A DNA stretch of 64,000 bases from Psychroserpens jangbogonensis (GCF_000797465.1 NZ_JSWG01000015.1:124001-188000), one strand, 5' to 3'; positions 34,260 through 43,649 are shown, numbered from the stretch's first letter. The notes: generated from the letters alone by a model not told the origin. Translations and numbers: made by a program.

Positions 34260-35585
34260 ATGAATAAAAAAGTCGCATTTTATACTTTAGGTTGTAAACT
34301 CAACTTTTCTGAAACCTCTACAATTGCACGAAATTTTTCTTCGGAAGGATTTGAACGCGTAGATTTTAAGGAGATAGCAGATATTTATGTAATCAACACA
34401 TGTTCTGTAACAGAAAACGCAGACAAGCGCTTTAAAACAATAGTGAAGCAAGCGCAAAAAGTCAATCCGGATGCCTTTGTTGCAGCTGTTGGATGTTATG
34501 CGCAATTAAAACCTCAAGAGTTGGCAGATGTTGATGGTGTGGATTTAGTCTTAGGAGCAACGGAAAAGTTTAATATCACTAGCTACCTTAATGATCTTAC
34601 AAAAAATGACATGGGAGAAGTGCATAGTTGTGAAATTCAAGATGCCGATTTTTATGTTGGTAGTTATTCTTTTGGAGATCGCACAAGAGCCTTTTTAAAA
34701 GTTCAGGATGGATGCGATTATAAATGTACGTATTGTACAATTCCATTAGCTAGAGGGATTTCAAGAAGTGATACTTTAGAAAATGTGCTTCAAAATGCTA
34801 AAGAGATTTCTGCAAAAAACATAAAGGAAATTGTATTAACGGGAGTTAATATTGGAGATTATGGTAAAGGTGAATTTGGTAATAAAAAACATGAGCATAC
34901 TTTTTATGAATTGGTTGTGGCTCTTGATGATGTAGAAGGTATTGAGCGATTACGAATTTCATCAATAGAACCTAATCTTCTTAAAAATGAAACGATAGAG
35001 TTTGTGTCAAAGAGTAAGTCATTTGTACCTCATTTTCATATTCCTTTGCAAAGCGGAAGTAATGTTATTCTTAAATTGATGCGTCGTCGTTATATGAAAG
35101 AATTGTATGTTGATCGCATCACTAAAATCAGACAAACAATGCCTCATGCGTGTATTGGAGTTGATGTTATTGTTGGCTTCCCTGGAGAAACAGATGAATT
35201 ATTTTTAGAAACATATAACTTTCTAAACGAATTAGACATTTCGTATTTGCATGTATTTACTTATTCTGAACGTGATAATACAGTAGCAGCTTCCCTAGAT
35301 GGAGTTATTCCTAAAAAGGTACGTGCAAAACGCAGTAAAATGTTACGAGGATTATCGGCTAAAAAGCGAAGAGCTTTTTACGAACAGCAATTAGGGAGTA
35401 AACGTACTGTGCTCTTTGAAGGTGAAAATAAAGAAGGGTATATTCATGGGTTTACTGAAAACTATGTAAAGGTAAAAGCACCTTGGAATCCTGAATTAGT
35501 CAACACTCTTCAAGACATTGAGCTTAAGCAGATTGATGATGATGGATTGGTGCGATTTGAGTTTGTAAATAAAGTTGTACAATAA
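34260..35585 (+). CDS. mtaB: tRNA t6A37 methylthiotransferase
   Basis: A 441-residue radical-SAM methylthiotransferase that converts t6A to ms2t6A at position 37 of tRNAs that read ANN codons. The N-terminal cluster cysteines are in GCKLNF, NTCSVTE and GCYAQ. The radical-SAM cysteines are at 152, 156 and 159 (CDYKCTYC). The C-terminal TRAM-like part contains EGYIHGFTENYVKVK. The short N-terminal spacing and length fit MtaB better than MiaB or RimO. Confidence 0.92.
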   Translation: MNKKVAFYTLGCKLNFSETSTIARNFSSEGFERVDFKEIADIYVINTCSVTENADKRFKTIVKQAQKVNPDAFVAAVGCYAQLKPQELADVDGVDLVLGATEKFNITSYLNDLTKNDMGEVHSCEIQDADFYVGSYSFGDRTRAFLKVQDGCDYKCTYCTIPLARGISRSDTLENVLQNAKEISAKNIKEIVLTGVNIGDYGKGEFGNKKHEHTFYELVVALDDVEGIERLRISSIEPNLLKNETIEFVSKSKSFVPHFHIPLQSGSNVILKLMRRRYMKELYVDRITKIRQTMPHACIGVDVIVGFPGETDELFLETYNFLNELDISYLHVFTYSERDNTVAASLDGVIPKKVRAKRSKMLRGLSAKKRRAFYEQQLGSKRTVLFEGENKEGYIHGFTENYVKVKAPWNPELVNTLQDIELKQIDDDGLVRFEFVNKVVQ

Positions 35586-35654
35586 TAATTGTTCCATAAT
35601 TGCGTAGTAATTTTCTTATGTTATATTTGCCGAATAACAAAATAATAATTAGAC

Positions 35655-36143
35655 ATGAAAAAATTTTTTTTAAGCGTATTCGTTGTAGCGGTATCAGTAA
35701 TGACACTTTCTTGTGGTAGTGATGATGATGGTGGAGACGATGGAGACGATGGTATGAATATCCAAACATTATCTGTAACGATAGATGGTCAATTAGTAGC
35801 TTTTAATTCTATAATTGTAGATACGTATACATTTACTGATGATGGAGGAGGAACAGAACTTGATGTTACAGCAACAATTGGAGGAAGTACTCAACGTATT
35901 ATTACATTTTATACTTTTGTAGGTACTACAGGAGCAAACAATGTTTTTGATTTTACTTATCAGAAAGACGGTATTAACTATTCAGCTTGGCAGACTGGTA
36001 CAAATTTCACTTCGGTAACTACTGTAAACAATGGTTCTCGATTAGAAGTGAATTTCTCAGGAACGTTTGCTGGATATGATGAACAAGCTCAAGAAGAAGT
36101 ATTTATTACTATGGATTCTGGATCTCTTGTTGTAGATTACTAG
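35655..36143 (+). CDS. Small lipoprotein with acidic linker
   Basis: A 162-residue lipoprotein. The lipobox is TLSC (cysteine about 20), followed by SDDDGGDDGDDG, a likely surface-export signal. The rest is a beta-rich domain with many Thr, Gly and Val, and no motif I recognise. It is monocistronic and ends at a strong bidirectional terminator. Similar short lipoproteins in flavobacteria have no known function. Confidence 0.75.
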   Translation: MKKFFLSVFVVAVSVMTLSCGSDDDGGDDGDDGMNIQTLSVTIDGQLVAFNSIIVDTYTFTDDGGGTELDVTATIGGSTQRIITFYTFVGTTGANNVFDFTYQKDGINYSAWQTGTNFTSVTTVNNGSRLEVNFSGTFAGYDEQAQEEVFITMDSGSLVVDY

Positions 36144-36163
36144 TATTTAAATTATATAATAAA

Positions 36164-36193
36164 AAAAACCGAAGCATTTGCTTCGGTTTTTTT
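36164..36193. terminator. Bidirectional terminator between convergent genes
   Basis: AAAAACCGAAGC (36164-36175) pairs perfectly with GCTTCGGTTTTT (36180-36191) around a 4-nt loop, with A and T tails. It serves the lipoprotein gene and the convergent 98-residue gene. Confidence 0.88.
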
Positions 36194-36213
36194 ATGAATT
36201 TTTATCATAGAAA

Positions 36214-36510
36214 TTAGATTCTAATTCCAACAGGTAACATCTTTTTGTATTTTCGATGTCTCCTTATAAATTTTGCAATTTCTGGACTTGTTGGCACTAC
36301 ACTAATATTACGTTCTGCAATATTTTCAAATACTAAAGTCAAAAACTCTTCTTCAAAATCTTCAGATTGAATTGAATCTGGAATAATAAGTTTTGTTAAG
36401 AAAATTTTCCGATCTTGGAGAGCGTATTCAATTTTGGCAAGTTTATCCTCTACCTTAAGTTCAAATTGACGTAAAAAGTCGTTGTCAGTCAGTTCTGCTG
36501 CATCAATCAT
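36214..36510 (-). CDS. GNAT-like small protein lacking the acetyl-CoA loop
   Basis: A 98-residue protein whose layout follows the small YjdJ-type acetyltransferases (an FE...A.IEY start, an LTKLIIPDSI strand, a helix, then ISVVPTSPEIAKFIRRHRKY, which parallels their VVPxCPFVxxYIxRHPEY). The RxxGxG pyrophosphate-binding loop is missing: QSEDFEEEF stands in its place, and the cysteine of the CPF motif is Ser. It is probably inactive as an acetyltransferase, or has another role. A TAAATTTG box at 36576-36583 on the minus strand lies in front. Confidence 0.7.
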   Translation of the reverse strand: MIDAAELTDNDFLRQFELKVEDKLAKIEYALQDRKIFLTKLIIPDSIQSEDFEEEFLTLVFENIAERNISVVPTSPEIAKFIRRHRKYKKMLPVGIRI

Positions 36511-36575
36511 AGTAATTTGTATTTAATTCAATGGTTGGTAGGGTAGAAACTATAGATTTATATAGTTTTGTAATG

Positions 36576-36583
36576 CAAATTTA
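36576..36583 (-). promoter_or_regulatory. -7 box before the GNAT-like gene
   Basis: The minus strand reads TAAATTTG, an exact TAnnTTTG match, 66 bp ahead of the start at 36510. It lies in the divergent gap with the hydrolase gene. Confidence 0.45.
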
Positions 36584-36628
36584 CGAAAAATATCACAGAA
36601 ACTAAAAATAACTGATTTTTAAATACTT

Positions 36629-37297
36629 ATGCATCAAGAGATCATACATGTTTACCTTATGCCAGGAATGGCAGCAAACCCTACAATTTTTGAGCATATC
36701 AAATTTCCTGAGGACCAATTTGAAATACATTGGCTAGAATGGATGATACCTAATAAAAAGGAATCTCTTGAATCTTATGCTAAACGAATGATTGCTAACA
36801 TAGAACATGATAATATCGTTTTATTAGGTGTTTCTTTTGGAGGGATACTCGTTCAGGAAATGAGTAAGTTCATGAAGCTTAGAAAACTTTTTGTAGTGTC
36901 TAGTGTAAAGTCAAAACATGAACTACCAAAACGAATGAAACTCATGAAGTTAACTAAGGCCTATAAAATATTGCCAACGCAATTAGTAAGTAATATGGAT
37001 TTTCTGGCTAAATATGCATTTGGAGAAACAGTTACTAAACGAGTAGAATTATACAAAAAATACCTTTCTGTGAGTGATAAACAGTATTTAGATTGGGCAA
37101 TTGAAAATGTTATTGAATGGGATGAAGACTTACCCAATTCACAAGCTGTTTATATTCATGGAGATAAAGATGCTATTTTCCCGCACTCTTGCGTAGGCAA
37201 TTGCATTGTTATTAAAGGTGGAACGCATATCATGATCATGAATAAGTATAAATGGTTTAACGAAAATTTGCCAAAACTAATCTTGGATGAGGCTTAA
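36629..37297 (+). CDS. Alpha/beta hydrolase
   Basis: A 222-residue cytoplasmic hydrolase. The nucleophile elbow is GVSFGG with Ser69. The acid is in HGDKDAIFP and the histidine in GGTHIMIMN. The oxyanion region is in LMPGMAANP. The cap domain is small and helical. Substrate is unknown; an esterase is the most likely activity. It is followed after 39 bp by a lytic transglycosylase gene, with which it may share a transcript. Confidence 0.87.
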   Translation: MHQEIIHVYLMPGMAANPTIFEHIKFPEDQFEIHWLEWMIPNKKESLESYAKRMIANIEHDNIVLLGVSFGGILVQEMSKFMKLRKLFVVSSVKSKHELPKRMKLMKLTKAYKILPTQLVSNMDFLAKYAFGETVTKRVELYKKYLSVSDKQYLDWAIENVIEWDEDLPNSQAVYIHGDKDAIFPHSCVGNCIVIKGGTHIMIMNKYKWFNENLPKLILDEA

Positions 37298-37336
37298 AGC
37301 CACTATAATATTTTATACATTTATAAAAAAAGTAAT

Positions 37337-38281
37337 ATGAAGACGATTAAAAATTTATTATCGACCATAGGCTTAATTGTTGTGTCTGGATTGTTCATTT
37401 TCGCAATGCAGAAAGCGCCATCTGAAACACAAGTCTCAGATAAATTTAGTACCATCAAGGATTCTAAATCTGTTAATAGTTATAATGTGTATGCATTGTC
37501 TGTTCCAGAATCTTTAGATTTTTCGGGAGAAGCTTTGCCATTAAATAATCCAGATATTTTAGAGCGAATGGACAGGGAATTATTGGTAAATACCTACTGG
37601 CAATCTAATGGGTTATTAATGTTCAAACGTGCAGCAAAATATTTCCCAATCATAGAACCTATTTTAAAAAAGAATGGTATTCCAGACGATTTTAAATATT
37701 TAGCGGTTATTGAAAGCGGACTAACAAATGCTGTGTCACCTGCTGGAGCAAGGGGTGTTTGGCAAATCATGAAAACAACAGGTAAAGAAAACGGATTAGA
37801 AATTAATAGTAATGTTGATGAACGTTACCACTTAGAAATGTCAACTGAAGTAGCATGTCAATATTTACTTAAGGCAAAAAAGAAATTGGGTTCTTGGACT
37901 TTGGCTGCAGCAGCATATAATGCTGGTAATGCTGGAGTGTCTAGACGTTTAAAAGAACAAAATGTAACGGGTTACTACGATTTATTATTAGGAGAAGAAA
38001 CTGGACGGTATTTATTCAGAATTGTAGCTTTAAAAGAAATATTAAATCACCCTAATAAGTATGGTTTCAACTTTAGTGAAGGCGATTTATATACTTCGGT
38101 GCCCACGTATAAGGTTGAAGTGGATACTGCAGTAACCAACTTTTCTAAGTTTGCAAAAGGTTTTGGTATAAACTATAAAATACTAAAACTCCATAACCCT
38201 TGGTTGAGAGAACCTCACCTTAATAACAAATCGGGAAAAAAGTATAGCTTAGAAATCCCTAAAGATGGCTACTATAATTAA
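37337..38281 (+). CDS. Lytic transglycosylase (Slt/MltD type)
   Basis: A 314-residue exported murein transglycosylase. An N-terminal hydrophobic segment (about 7-24) directs it to the periplasm. The SLT domain has the catalytic Glu126 in VIESGLTNAVSP, followed by GARGVWQIM and AAAAYNAGNAGVSRRL. There is no clear LysM repeat at the end, though the last 60 residues may be a cut-down LysM-like region (YKILKLHNPWLRE). It cleaves peptidoglycan strands to form 1,6-anhydro ends. Confidence 0.9.
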   Translation: MKTIKNLLSTIGLIVVSGLFIFAMQKAPSETQVSDKFSTIKDSKSVNSYNVYALSVPESLDFSGEALPLNNPDILERMDRELLVNTYWQSNGLLMFKRAAKYFPIIEPILKKNGIPDDFKYLAVIESGLTNAVSPAGARGVWQIMKTTGKENGLEINSNVDERYHLEMSTEVACQYLLKAKKKLGSWTLAAAAYNAGNAGVSRRLKEQNVTGYYDLLLGEETGRYLFRIVALKEILNHPNKYGFNFSEGDLYTSVPTYKVEVDTAVTNFSKFAKGFGINYKILKLHNPWLREPHLNNKSGKKYSLEIPKDGYYN

Positions 38282-38294
38282 TTAAATAATAGTA

Positions 38295-38873
38295 CTAACG
38301 TCTACTTTTTTTATTTTGTCTAGACGACGTTGGTTGACCATAATGCTGTTTTGGGATAGCAGTCTTTTTCATTTGCTGCTTAAACATCTTTATTTGATCT
38401 GCCAGCATATCACGTTTGTCAAGTTTTTGAGCTTCAGCCAATAATTTCTGTGCTTCTTGAGGACGACGCTTACTAAATGCAATTCCAGCTAAATTCAATT
38501 TTGCCATGGCAACATCATGATCCATAGATAACCCAAGATCAATAGCTTTCTTGAAATATTTTTCAGCAGAATTCATATCCGTTTGAGCTACCATAACACC
38601 ATGAAGATAATTATAATAACCTTCTTGCTTCTTTACCAAAGCACCTGAAGGGTTTTTAATCTTGTTCAACCAGCTTTTTGCACCTTCGAAATCTTGTTTT
38701 CTTAATTTTAAAAATGCCAAAAGAATAAATTCGTTTTTAAAGTATAGAAATATAAAAACGAGTGATAAAAATATATACATGATACCATTACCAATATAAC
38801 CTTCTGTGAACTGATATATAGCGAAGGCTATAATTAAAAAAGCAATTACTAGTTTTATGTTTTTGTTGAACAT
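38295..38873 (-). CDS. Membrane protein with TPR repeats
   Basis: A 192-residue protein. Two transmembrane helices (about 6-22 and 26-46) precede a cytoplasmic region of tetratricopeptide-like helices (GAKSWLNKIKNP, NSAEKYFKKAIDLG, LNLAGIAFSKRRPQEAQKLLAEAQKL). The tail is basic. It probably serves as a scaffold. Its start MFNKNIK is near the L34 promoter of the opposite strand. Confidence 0.8.
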   Translation of the reverse strand: MFNKNIKLVIAFLIIAFAIYQFTEGYIGNGIMYIFLSLVFIFLYFKNEFILLAFLKLRKQDFEGAKSWLNKIKNPSGALVKKQEGYYNYLHGVMVAQTDMNSAEKYFKKAIDLGLSMDHDVAMAKLNLAGIAFSKRRPQEAQKLLAEAQKLDKRDMLADQIKMFKQQMKKTAIPKQHYGQPTSSRQNKKSRR

Positions 38874-38939
38874 TTTTAGAATTTAAAATTTAGGCAGCAA
38901 AGTTAATAAAAACAATTGTAAATATTTTTAATATTACAT

Positions 38940-38969
38940 TTGGCAAACTAAAAACTCTTTGTATATTTG
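38940..38969 (+). promoter_or_regulatory. Housekeeping promoter of the L34 gene
   Basis: TTG at 38940-38942, 19-bp spacer, TATATTTG at 38962-38969. Both elements match consensus, and the spacing equals that of the L31 promoter. The leader to the ATG at 39034 is about 60 nt. Confidence 0.72.
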
Positions 38970-39033
38970 CACGCAGTTTTAAGGACAGCTTAAGACATCA
39001 AATAAAGATATAAGTTTTTAAAAAGATAAGACA

Positions 39034-39195
39034 ATGCCAAAAAGAACGTTTCAACCGTCAAAAAGAAAGAGAAGAAATAAACACGGTTTTAGAGAAAGAA
39101 TGGCTTCTGTAAACGGAAGAAAAGTTTTAGCACGTAGAAGAGCTAAAGGAAGAAAGAAATTGTCTGTGTCATCTGAAACTAGACATAAGAAATAA
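39034..39195 (+). CDS. rpmH: 50S ribosomal protein L34
   Basis: A 53-residue protein beginning [20 protein letters not shown], with [19 protein letters not shown] further on; this is the unmistakable L34 sequence. It is highly basic and binds 23S rRNA. It has a strong promoter upstream and a strong terminator 23 bp after its stop. In many bacteria rpmH is next to rnpA and dnaA; here it is next to carB instead, as often seen in flavobacteria. Confidence 0.97.
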   Translation: MPKRTFQPSKRKRRNKHGFRERMASVNGRKVLARRRAKGRKKLSVSSETRHKK

Positions 39196-39218
39196 TGATT
39201 AACAATTGTTAATATTTT

Positions 39219-39250
39219 AAAGGTGTTACTTAGGTGTAACACCTTTTTTT
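39219..39250 (+). terminator. Terminator of the L34 gene
   Basis: AAAGGTGTTAC (39219-39229) pairs with GTAACACCTTT (39236-39246), with a 6-nt loop and a run of T. Confidence 0.88.
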
Positions 39251-39266
39251 GTACCTATATGTTACC

Positions 39267-39274
39267 TATTTTTG
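39267..39274 (+). promoter_or_regulatory. -7 box before carB
   Basis: TATTTTTG matches TAnnTTTG, 19 bp before the carB ATG. The nearest TTG (39249-39251) is only 15 bp upstream and overlaps the L34 terminator, so the -33 contact is weak. Confidence 0.4.
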
Positions 39275-39293
39275 CAAATAATAAAAAGCCATC

Positions 39294-42146
39294 ATGCCAA
39301 AAAACGAAAAATTAAAATCTATCCTTATTATAGGCTCAGGTCCTATAGTCATTGGGCAAGCCTGCGAGTTTGATTATTCTGGAACACAAGCTTTACGTTC
39401 ACTTCGTGAAGATGGAATTGAAACAATTCTTATCAATTCTAATCCAGCAACAATTATGACAGATCCTACAATGGCTGATCATGTTTATCTGTTGCCATTA
39501 ACATCTAAGTCTATCATTCAAATATTAAAAGAGCATCCACAAATTGATGCTGTTTTACCTACAATGGGCGGACAAACTGCTCTAAATCTTTGTATTGAAG
39601 TAGATGAAAAAGGAATTTGGGAAGATTTTAATGTTGATATTATTGGAGTAGATATTGATGCTATTAATATTACTGAAGATAGAGAACAATTTAGAGAGCT
39701 TATGCTTAAAATTGGTATTGGTATGGCACCACAAGCAACAGCTAATTCCTATTTAAAAGGAAAAGAAATTGCTCAGGAATTTGGCTTTCCACTAGTAATT
39801 AGAGCAAGTTATACCTTAGGAGGAGCTGGAGCTTCGTTTGTTTATAAAGAAGAAGATTTTGATGAATTATTAACACGTGGCCTGGAAGTGTCTCCAATCC
39901 ATGAAGTGATGATTGATAAAGCTTTGATTGGTTGGAAAGAATATGAGTTAGAATTATTACGTGATTCAAATGATAACGTCGTTATTATTTGTGCAATTGA
40001 AAATATGGATCCTATGGGAATTCATACTGGAGATTCGATTACCGTTGCACCAGCAATGACACTTTCTGATAAAACCTACCAAAAAATGCGTGATATGGCT
40101 ATTCATATGATGCGAAGTATTGGTGATTTTGCAGGTGGTTGTAATGTGCAATTTGCTGTAAGTCCTGATGAAAATGAAGATATTATTGCTATTGAAATTA
40201 ATCCACGTGTATCTCGTTCTTCAGCATTAGCAAGTAAAGCAACGGGTTATCCAATTGCAAAAGTAGCTGCTAAGTTAGCTACAGGTTATACCTTAGATGA
40301 GTTAAACAACCAAATTACAGGATCTACTTCAGCGTTATTTGAACCAACTTTAGATTATGTTGTTGTGAAAATTCCACGTTGGAATTTTGATAAATTCGAA
40401 GGATCAGATAGACAATTAGGTCTTCAAATGAAATCAGTAGGAGAGGTAATGGCTATTGGTCGTTCTTTCCAAGAAGCACTTCATAAAGCAACACAATCTC
40501 TTGAGATTAAACGAAACGGATTAGGAGCAGACGGAAAAGGTTATAAAGATTACCAACAAATTATTGATAAGTTAACGTATGCAAGTTGGGATCGTGTATT
40601 TGCAATTTATGATGCAATTCAAATGGGAATTCCTTTAAGTAGAATTCACGAAATCACTAAAATCGATATGTGGTTCTTAAGACAATATGAAGAACTACAT
40701 GAATTAGAAAAAGAAATTTCGAAGTTTACTATAGATACTATTGACCGCGAATTGTTATTAGAAGCTAAGCAAAAAGGGTATGGTGACCGACAAATTGCTC
40801 ACATGTTAAAATGTTTAGAAAGTCAAGTCTATAACAAGCGTGATGAGTTTAAAATTAATCGTGTTTATAAATTAGTTGATACGTGTGCTGCTGAATTTAA
40901 AGCGCATACACCATATTACTATTCTACGTTTGAAAATGAAGTTGAAACTGCAGATGGACAAAAGTATTCTGCTAATGAAAGCGTAGTAACTGATAAGAAG
41001 AAAATCATTGTTTTAGGATCTGGACCAAACCGAATCGGACAAGGAATTGAGTTTGATTACTGTTGTGTTCACGGTGTTTTAGCTGCAGCGGAGTGTGGTT
41101 ATGAAACCATAATGATCAACTGTAACCCTGAAACCGTATCTACAGATTTTGACATTTCAGATAAACTTTATTTCGAACCTGTTTTCTGGGAACATATCTA
41201 CGATATTATTCGTCATGAAAAGCCAGAAGGTGTTATTGTTCAATTAGGTGGTCAGACGGCCTTAAAGTTAGCTGAGAAATTAGATCGCTACGGAATAAAA
41301 ATTATAGGAACTACATACCAATCGTTAGATTTAGCTGAGGATAGAGGCTTATTTTCTAACCTTTTAAAAGAAAACAATATCCCTTATCCTGAGTTTGATA
41401 TTGCTACTACAGCAGATGAAGCTTCGGCAATTGCAGATGTATTAGATTTTCCAATCTTAGTTAGACCTTCTTATGTACTTGGAGGTCAAGGGATGAAAAT
41501 TGTGATTAACAAACAAGAACTTGAAGAGCACGTTGTAGATTTACTTCGAAGAATGCCTGGAAATCAGTTGCTTTTAGATCATTACCTTGATGGAGCTATT
41601 GAAGCAGAAGCAGATGCTATTTGTGATGGAGAAAATGTATACATTATTGGTATAATGGAACATATTGAGCCTTGTGGAATTCATTCTGGAGATAGTAATG
41701 CAACATTGCCACCTTTCAATATTGGTGAGTATGTGATGCAGCAAATAAAGGATCACACTAAAAAGATTGCGTTAGCACTAAATACTGTTGGATTAATCAA
41801 TATCCAATTTGCTATTAAAGATGATATGGTATATATCATTGAAGCTAATCCAAGAGCCTCGAGAACAGTACCATTTATTGCTAAAGCCTATGGTGAACCT
41901 TACGTGAATTATGCAACTAAAGTGATGTTAGGTGAGAAAAAAGTAACAGATTTCGACTTTAAACCACATTTGGAAGGTTATGCTATAAAGCAACCCGTAT
42001 TTTCATTTAATAAATTCCCTAATGTAAACAAGCAATTAGGCCCAGAAATGAAGAGTACAGGAGAAAGCATCTTGTTTATTGATAGTTTAAAAGACGACGA
42101 ATTTTACAATTTATACTCAAGACGTAAGATGTATTTGAGCAAATAG
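39294..42146 (+). CDS. carB: Carbamoyl-phosphate synthase large subunit
   Basis: A 950-residue synthase subunit that makes carbamoyl phosphate from bicarbonate, ammonia and ATP for pyrimidine and arginine synthesis. Two homologous ATP-grasp halves are present: IGSGPIVIGQACEFDYSG at the start and LGSGPNRIGQGIEFDYCC near residue 580. Both have the LVIRASYTLGGAG / LVRPSYVLGGQG strand. It is about 100 residues shorter than E. coli CarB because the C-terminal allosteric (MGS-like) domain is nearly absent; the protein ends after the second ATP-grasp domain. This suggests loss of UMP/ornithine control. carA is not in the window. Confidence 0.93.
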   Translation: MPKNEKLKSILIIGSGPIVIGQACEFDYSGTQALRSLREDGIETILINSNPATIMTDPTMADHVYLLPLTSKSIIQILKEHPQIDAVLPTMGGQTALNLCIEVDEKGIWEDFNVDIIGVDIDAINITEDREQFRELMLKIGIGMAPQATANSYLKGKEIAQEFGFPLVIRASYTLGGAGASFVYKEEDFDELLTRGLEVSPIHEVMIDKALIGWKEYELELLRDSNDNVVIICAIENMDPMGIHTGDSITVAPAMTLSDKTYQKMRDMAIHMMRSIGDFAGGCNVQFAVSPDENEDIIAIEINPRVSRSSALASKATGYPIAKVAAKLATGYTLDELNNQITGSTSALFEPTLDYVVVKIPRWNFDKFEGSDRQLGLQMKSVGEVMAIGRSFQEALHKATQSLEIKRNGLGADGKGYKDYQQIIDKLTYASWDRVFAIYDAIQMGIPLSRIHEITKIDMWFLRQYEELHELEKEISKFTIDTIDRELLLEAKQKGYGDRQIAHMLKCLESQVYNKRDEFKINRVYKLVDTCAAEFKAHTPYYYSTFENEVETADGQKYSANESVVTDKKKIIVLGSGPNRIGQGIEFDYCCVHGVLAAAECGYETIMINCNPETVSTDFDISDKLYFEPVFWEHIYDIIRHEKPEGVIVQLGGQTALKLAEKLDRYGIKIIGTTYQSLDLAEDRGLFSNLLKENNIPYPEFDIATTADEASAIADVLDFPILVRPSYVLGGQGMKIVINKQELEEHVVDLLRRMPGNQLLLDHYLDGAIEAEADAICDGENVYIIGIMEHIEPCGIHSGDSNATLPPFNIGEYVMQQIKDHTKKIALALNTVGLINIQFAIKDDMVYIIEANPRASRTVPFIAKAYGEPYVNYATKVMLGEKKVTDFDFKPHLEGYAIKQPVFSFNKFPNVNKQLGPEMKSTGESILFIDSLKDDEFYNLYSRRKMYLSK

Positions 42147-42221
42147 TCTTAATATTCGATAAACGGTAAGGCGTATATGACCTAAAATTAGTACTTTAGC
42201 CTATTATTACTCAAATCTATT

Positions 42222-42749
42222 ATGTTTAATCTGAAAAAAGTTAGTTTATACTTTTTCCTTATGGTGTCTTTTTTATGCTATAGTCAAAATAACATTTTTG
42301 ATGTGGCACGTTCAGGTACAATAGAGGATGTTAAGAAATTAATGTCAATTAATCCTGACACAATCAACGTTGTAGATACTAACGGATACTTACCATTAAC
42401 TCTAGCTTGTTATAGAGGAAACAATGATGTTGCTATTTTTTTAGCATCTCATGTTAAGGATATTGATGGTACTAGTGATTATGGAACTCCCTTAATGGCT
42501 GCTGTTTATAAAAACAGACCTGAAATAGTTAAACATTTACTTAAGTTAAAGGCTGATGCTAATTTTGCGGATGCTAATGGAACAACACCATTGCATTATG
42601 CAATTATCTTAAGAAGTGAGCAAATAATTGAATTATTAATGGAAGCAAATGCAGACGCTACTTTTAAGGACAATAGAGGTAATGATGCACAAGATTATGC
42701 TTCTATGACTAAAAACGAAACGATAATAAAACTTGTCAATAAAAAATAA
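42222..42749 (+). CDS. Exported ankyrin-repeat protein
   Basis: A 175-residue protein with a signal peptide (ends near CYSQ, residue 22). It has four ankyrin repeats: DTNGYLPLTLACYRGNNDV, SDYGTPLMAAVYKNRPEIV, DANGTTPLHYAIILRSEQII and DNRGNDAQDYASMTKNETII. In other bacteria exported ankyrin proteins stand next to catalase genes; here the neighbour is a DOMON T9SS protein 5 bp downstream. It probably mediates protein binding in the periplasm. Confidence 0.88.
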   Translation: MFNLKKVSLYFFLMVSFLCYSQNNIFDVARSGTIEDVKKLMSINPDTINVVDTNGYLPLTLACYRGNNDVAIFLASHVKDIDGTSDYGTPLMAAVYKNRPEIVKHLLKLKADANFADANGTTPLHYAIILRSEQIIELLMEANADATFKDNRGNDAQDYASMTKNETIIKLVNKK

Positions 42750-42754
42750 TTATT

Positions 42755-43561
42755 ATGAAAAAAATTACTTTGGCCTTAATTGGTTTAATTTATTTTAATA
42801 CTGCTTTCAGTCAGACCTATACTACAGGTTTAATGGAGCTTTCTAATACGTCTGGATTGGCATATTCTATTCAGATTGATGTGAATCCTACAACAGTTAC
42901 TTTAACCATGATTGGACCAGAAAATAGATGGTTAGGTTTAGGTTTTGGAGTTCAAAGTATGACTTCAGGAGGAGATGCTGTTATTTTTGATGGTACAACA
43001 CTTACTGATAGATCTTTTGGCTTTGAAGGCCAAGAACCAGGACAAGATGCAACTGGTATTACTCCTTTAGAGGACGCTGAAGGTGAACGTGATTGGACAG
43101 TAACTTCAAATGTTGTGAATTCAGGTGCAGGTGTAAGAACACTTATTGCAACGAGAGCCACTAACACTGGTAATGCGAAGGATTATGTGTTTTCTGCTGC
43201 AGCAACATCCATTGAATTAGTATGGGCTAGAGCTCGTTTTGAAGGTTTTTCTTTAGAATGGCATGGACCAGATAATAGAGGAATTACAATGCAATCATTA
43301 ACACTTAGTCAAGATGATTTTCAAATAAATGATTTTGAGATTTCTCCAAATCCAGCAAGTAATAATTTCACGATTAGTTTGCCTAATTTCTCTGAAAATG
43401 TTACTGTTAATGTATATGATGTGTTAGGTAAAGAAGTATACAACGGTAAACTTAATTCTATGTCTTCTACAATTAATGTTTCTCAATGGAATAGTGGTAT
43501 ATATTTGGTTAGAGTTTCAACAGAAGAAGCTACACATACAAAAAGACTTGTTAAACAATAG
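42755..43561 (+). CDS. DOMON-domain secreted protein, T9SS cargo
   Basis: A 268-residue secreted protein with a signal peptide (ends near AFSQ, residue 20). A DOMON-type heme- or sugar-binding domain (about 22-185) has the family stretch NRWLGLGFGVQSM and WARARFEGFSLEWHG. A T9SS type A sorting domain closes it (ISPNPASNNF to KRLVKQ). DOMON domains bind heme or carbohydrate; which applies here is not visible. The sorting domain is closely related to that of the next gene. Confidence 0.82.
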   Translation: MKKITLALIGLIYFNTAFSQTYTTGLMELSNTSGLAYSIQIDVNPTTVTLTMIGPENRWLGLGFGVQSMTSGGDAVIFDGTTLTDRSFGFEGQEPGQDATGITPLEDAEGERDWTVTSNVVNSGAGVRTLIATRATNTGNAKDYVFSAAATSIELVWARARFEGFSLEWHGPDNRGITMQSLTLSQDDFQINDFEISPNPASNNFTISLPNFSENVTVNVYDVLGKEVYNGKLNSMSSTINVSQWNSGIYLVRVSTEEATHTKRLVKQ

Positions 43562-43583
43562 TACTTTATAAAATTTAGATTGT

Positions 43584-43614
43584 AAAAGCCGTTCAAATCA
43601 ATTGAACGGCTTTT
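43584..43614 (+). terminator. Terminator after the DOMON gene
   Basis: A perfect 13-bp stem, AAAAGCCGTTCAA (43584-43596) with TTGAACGGCTTTT (43602-43614), and a 5-nt loop. Confidence 0.88.
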
Positions 43615-43649
43615 CATTTAATAGCTTTAAAATTTGTGAAAAAATGTAT

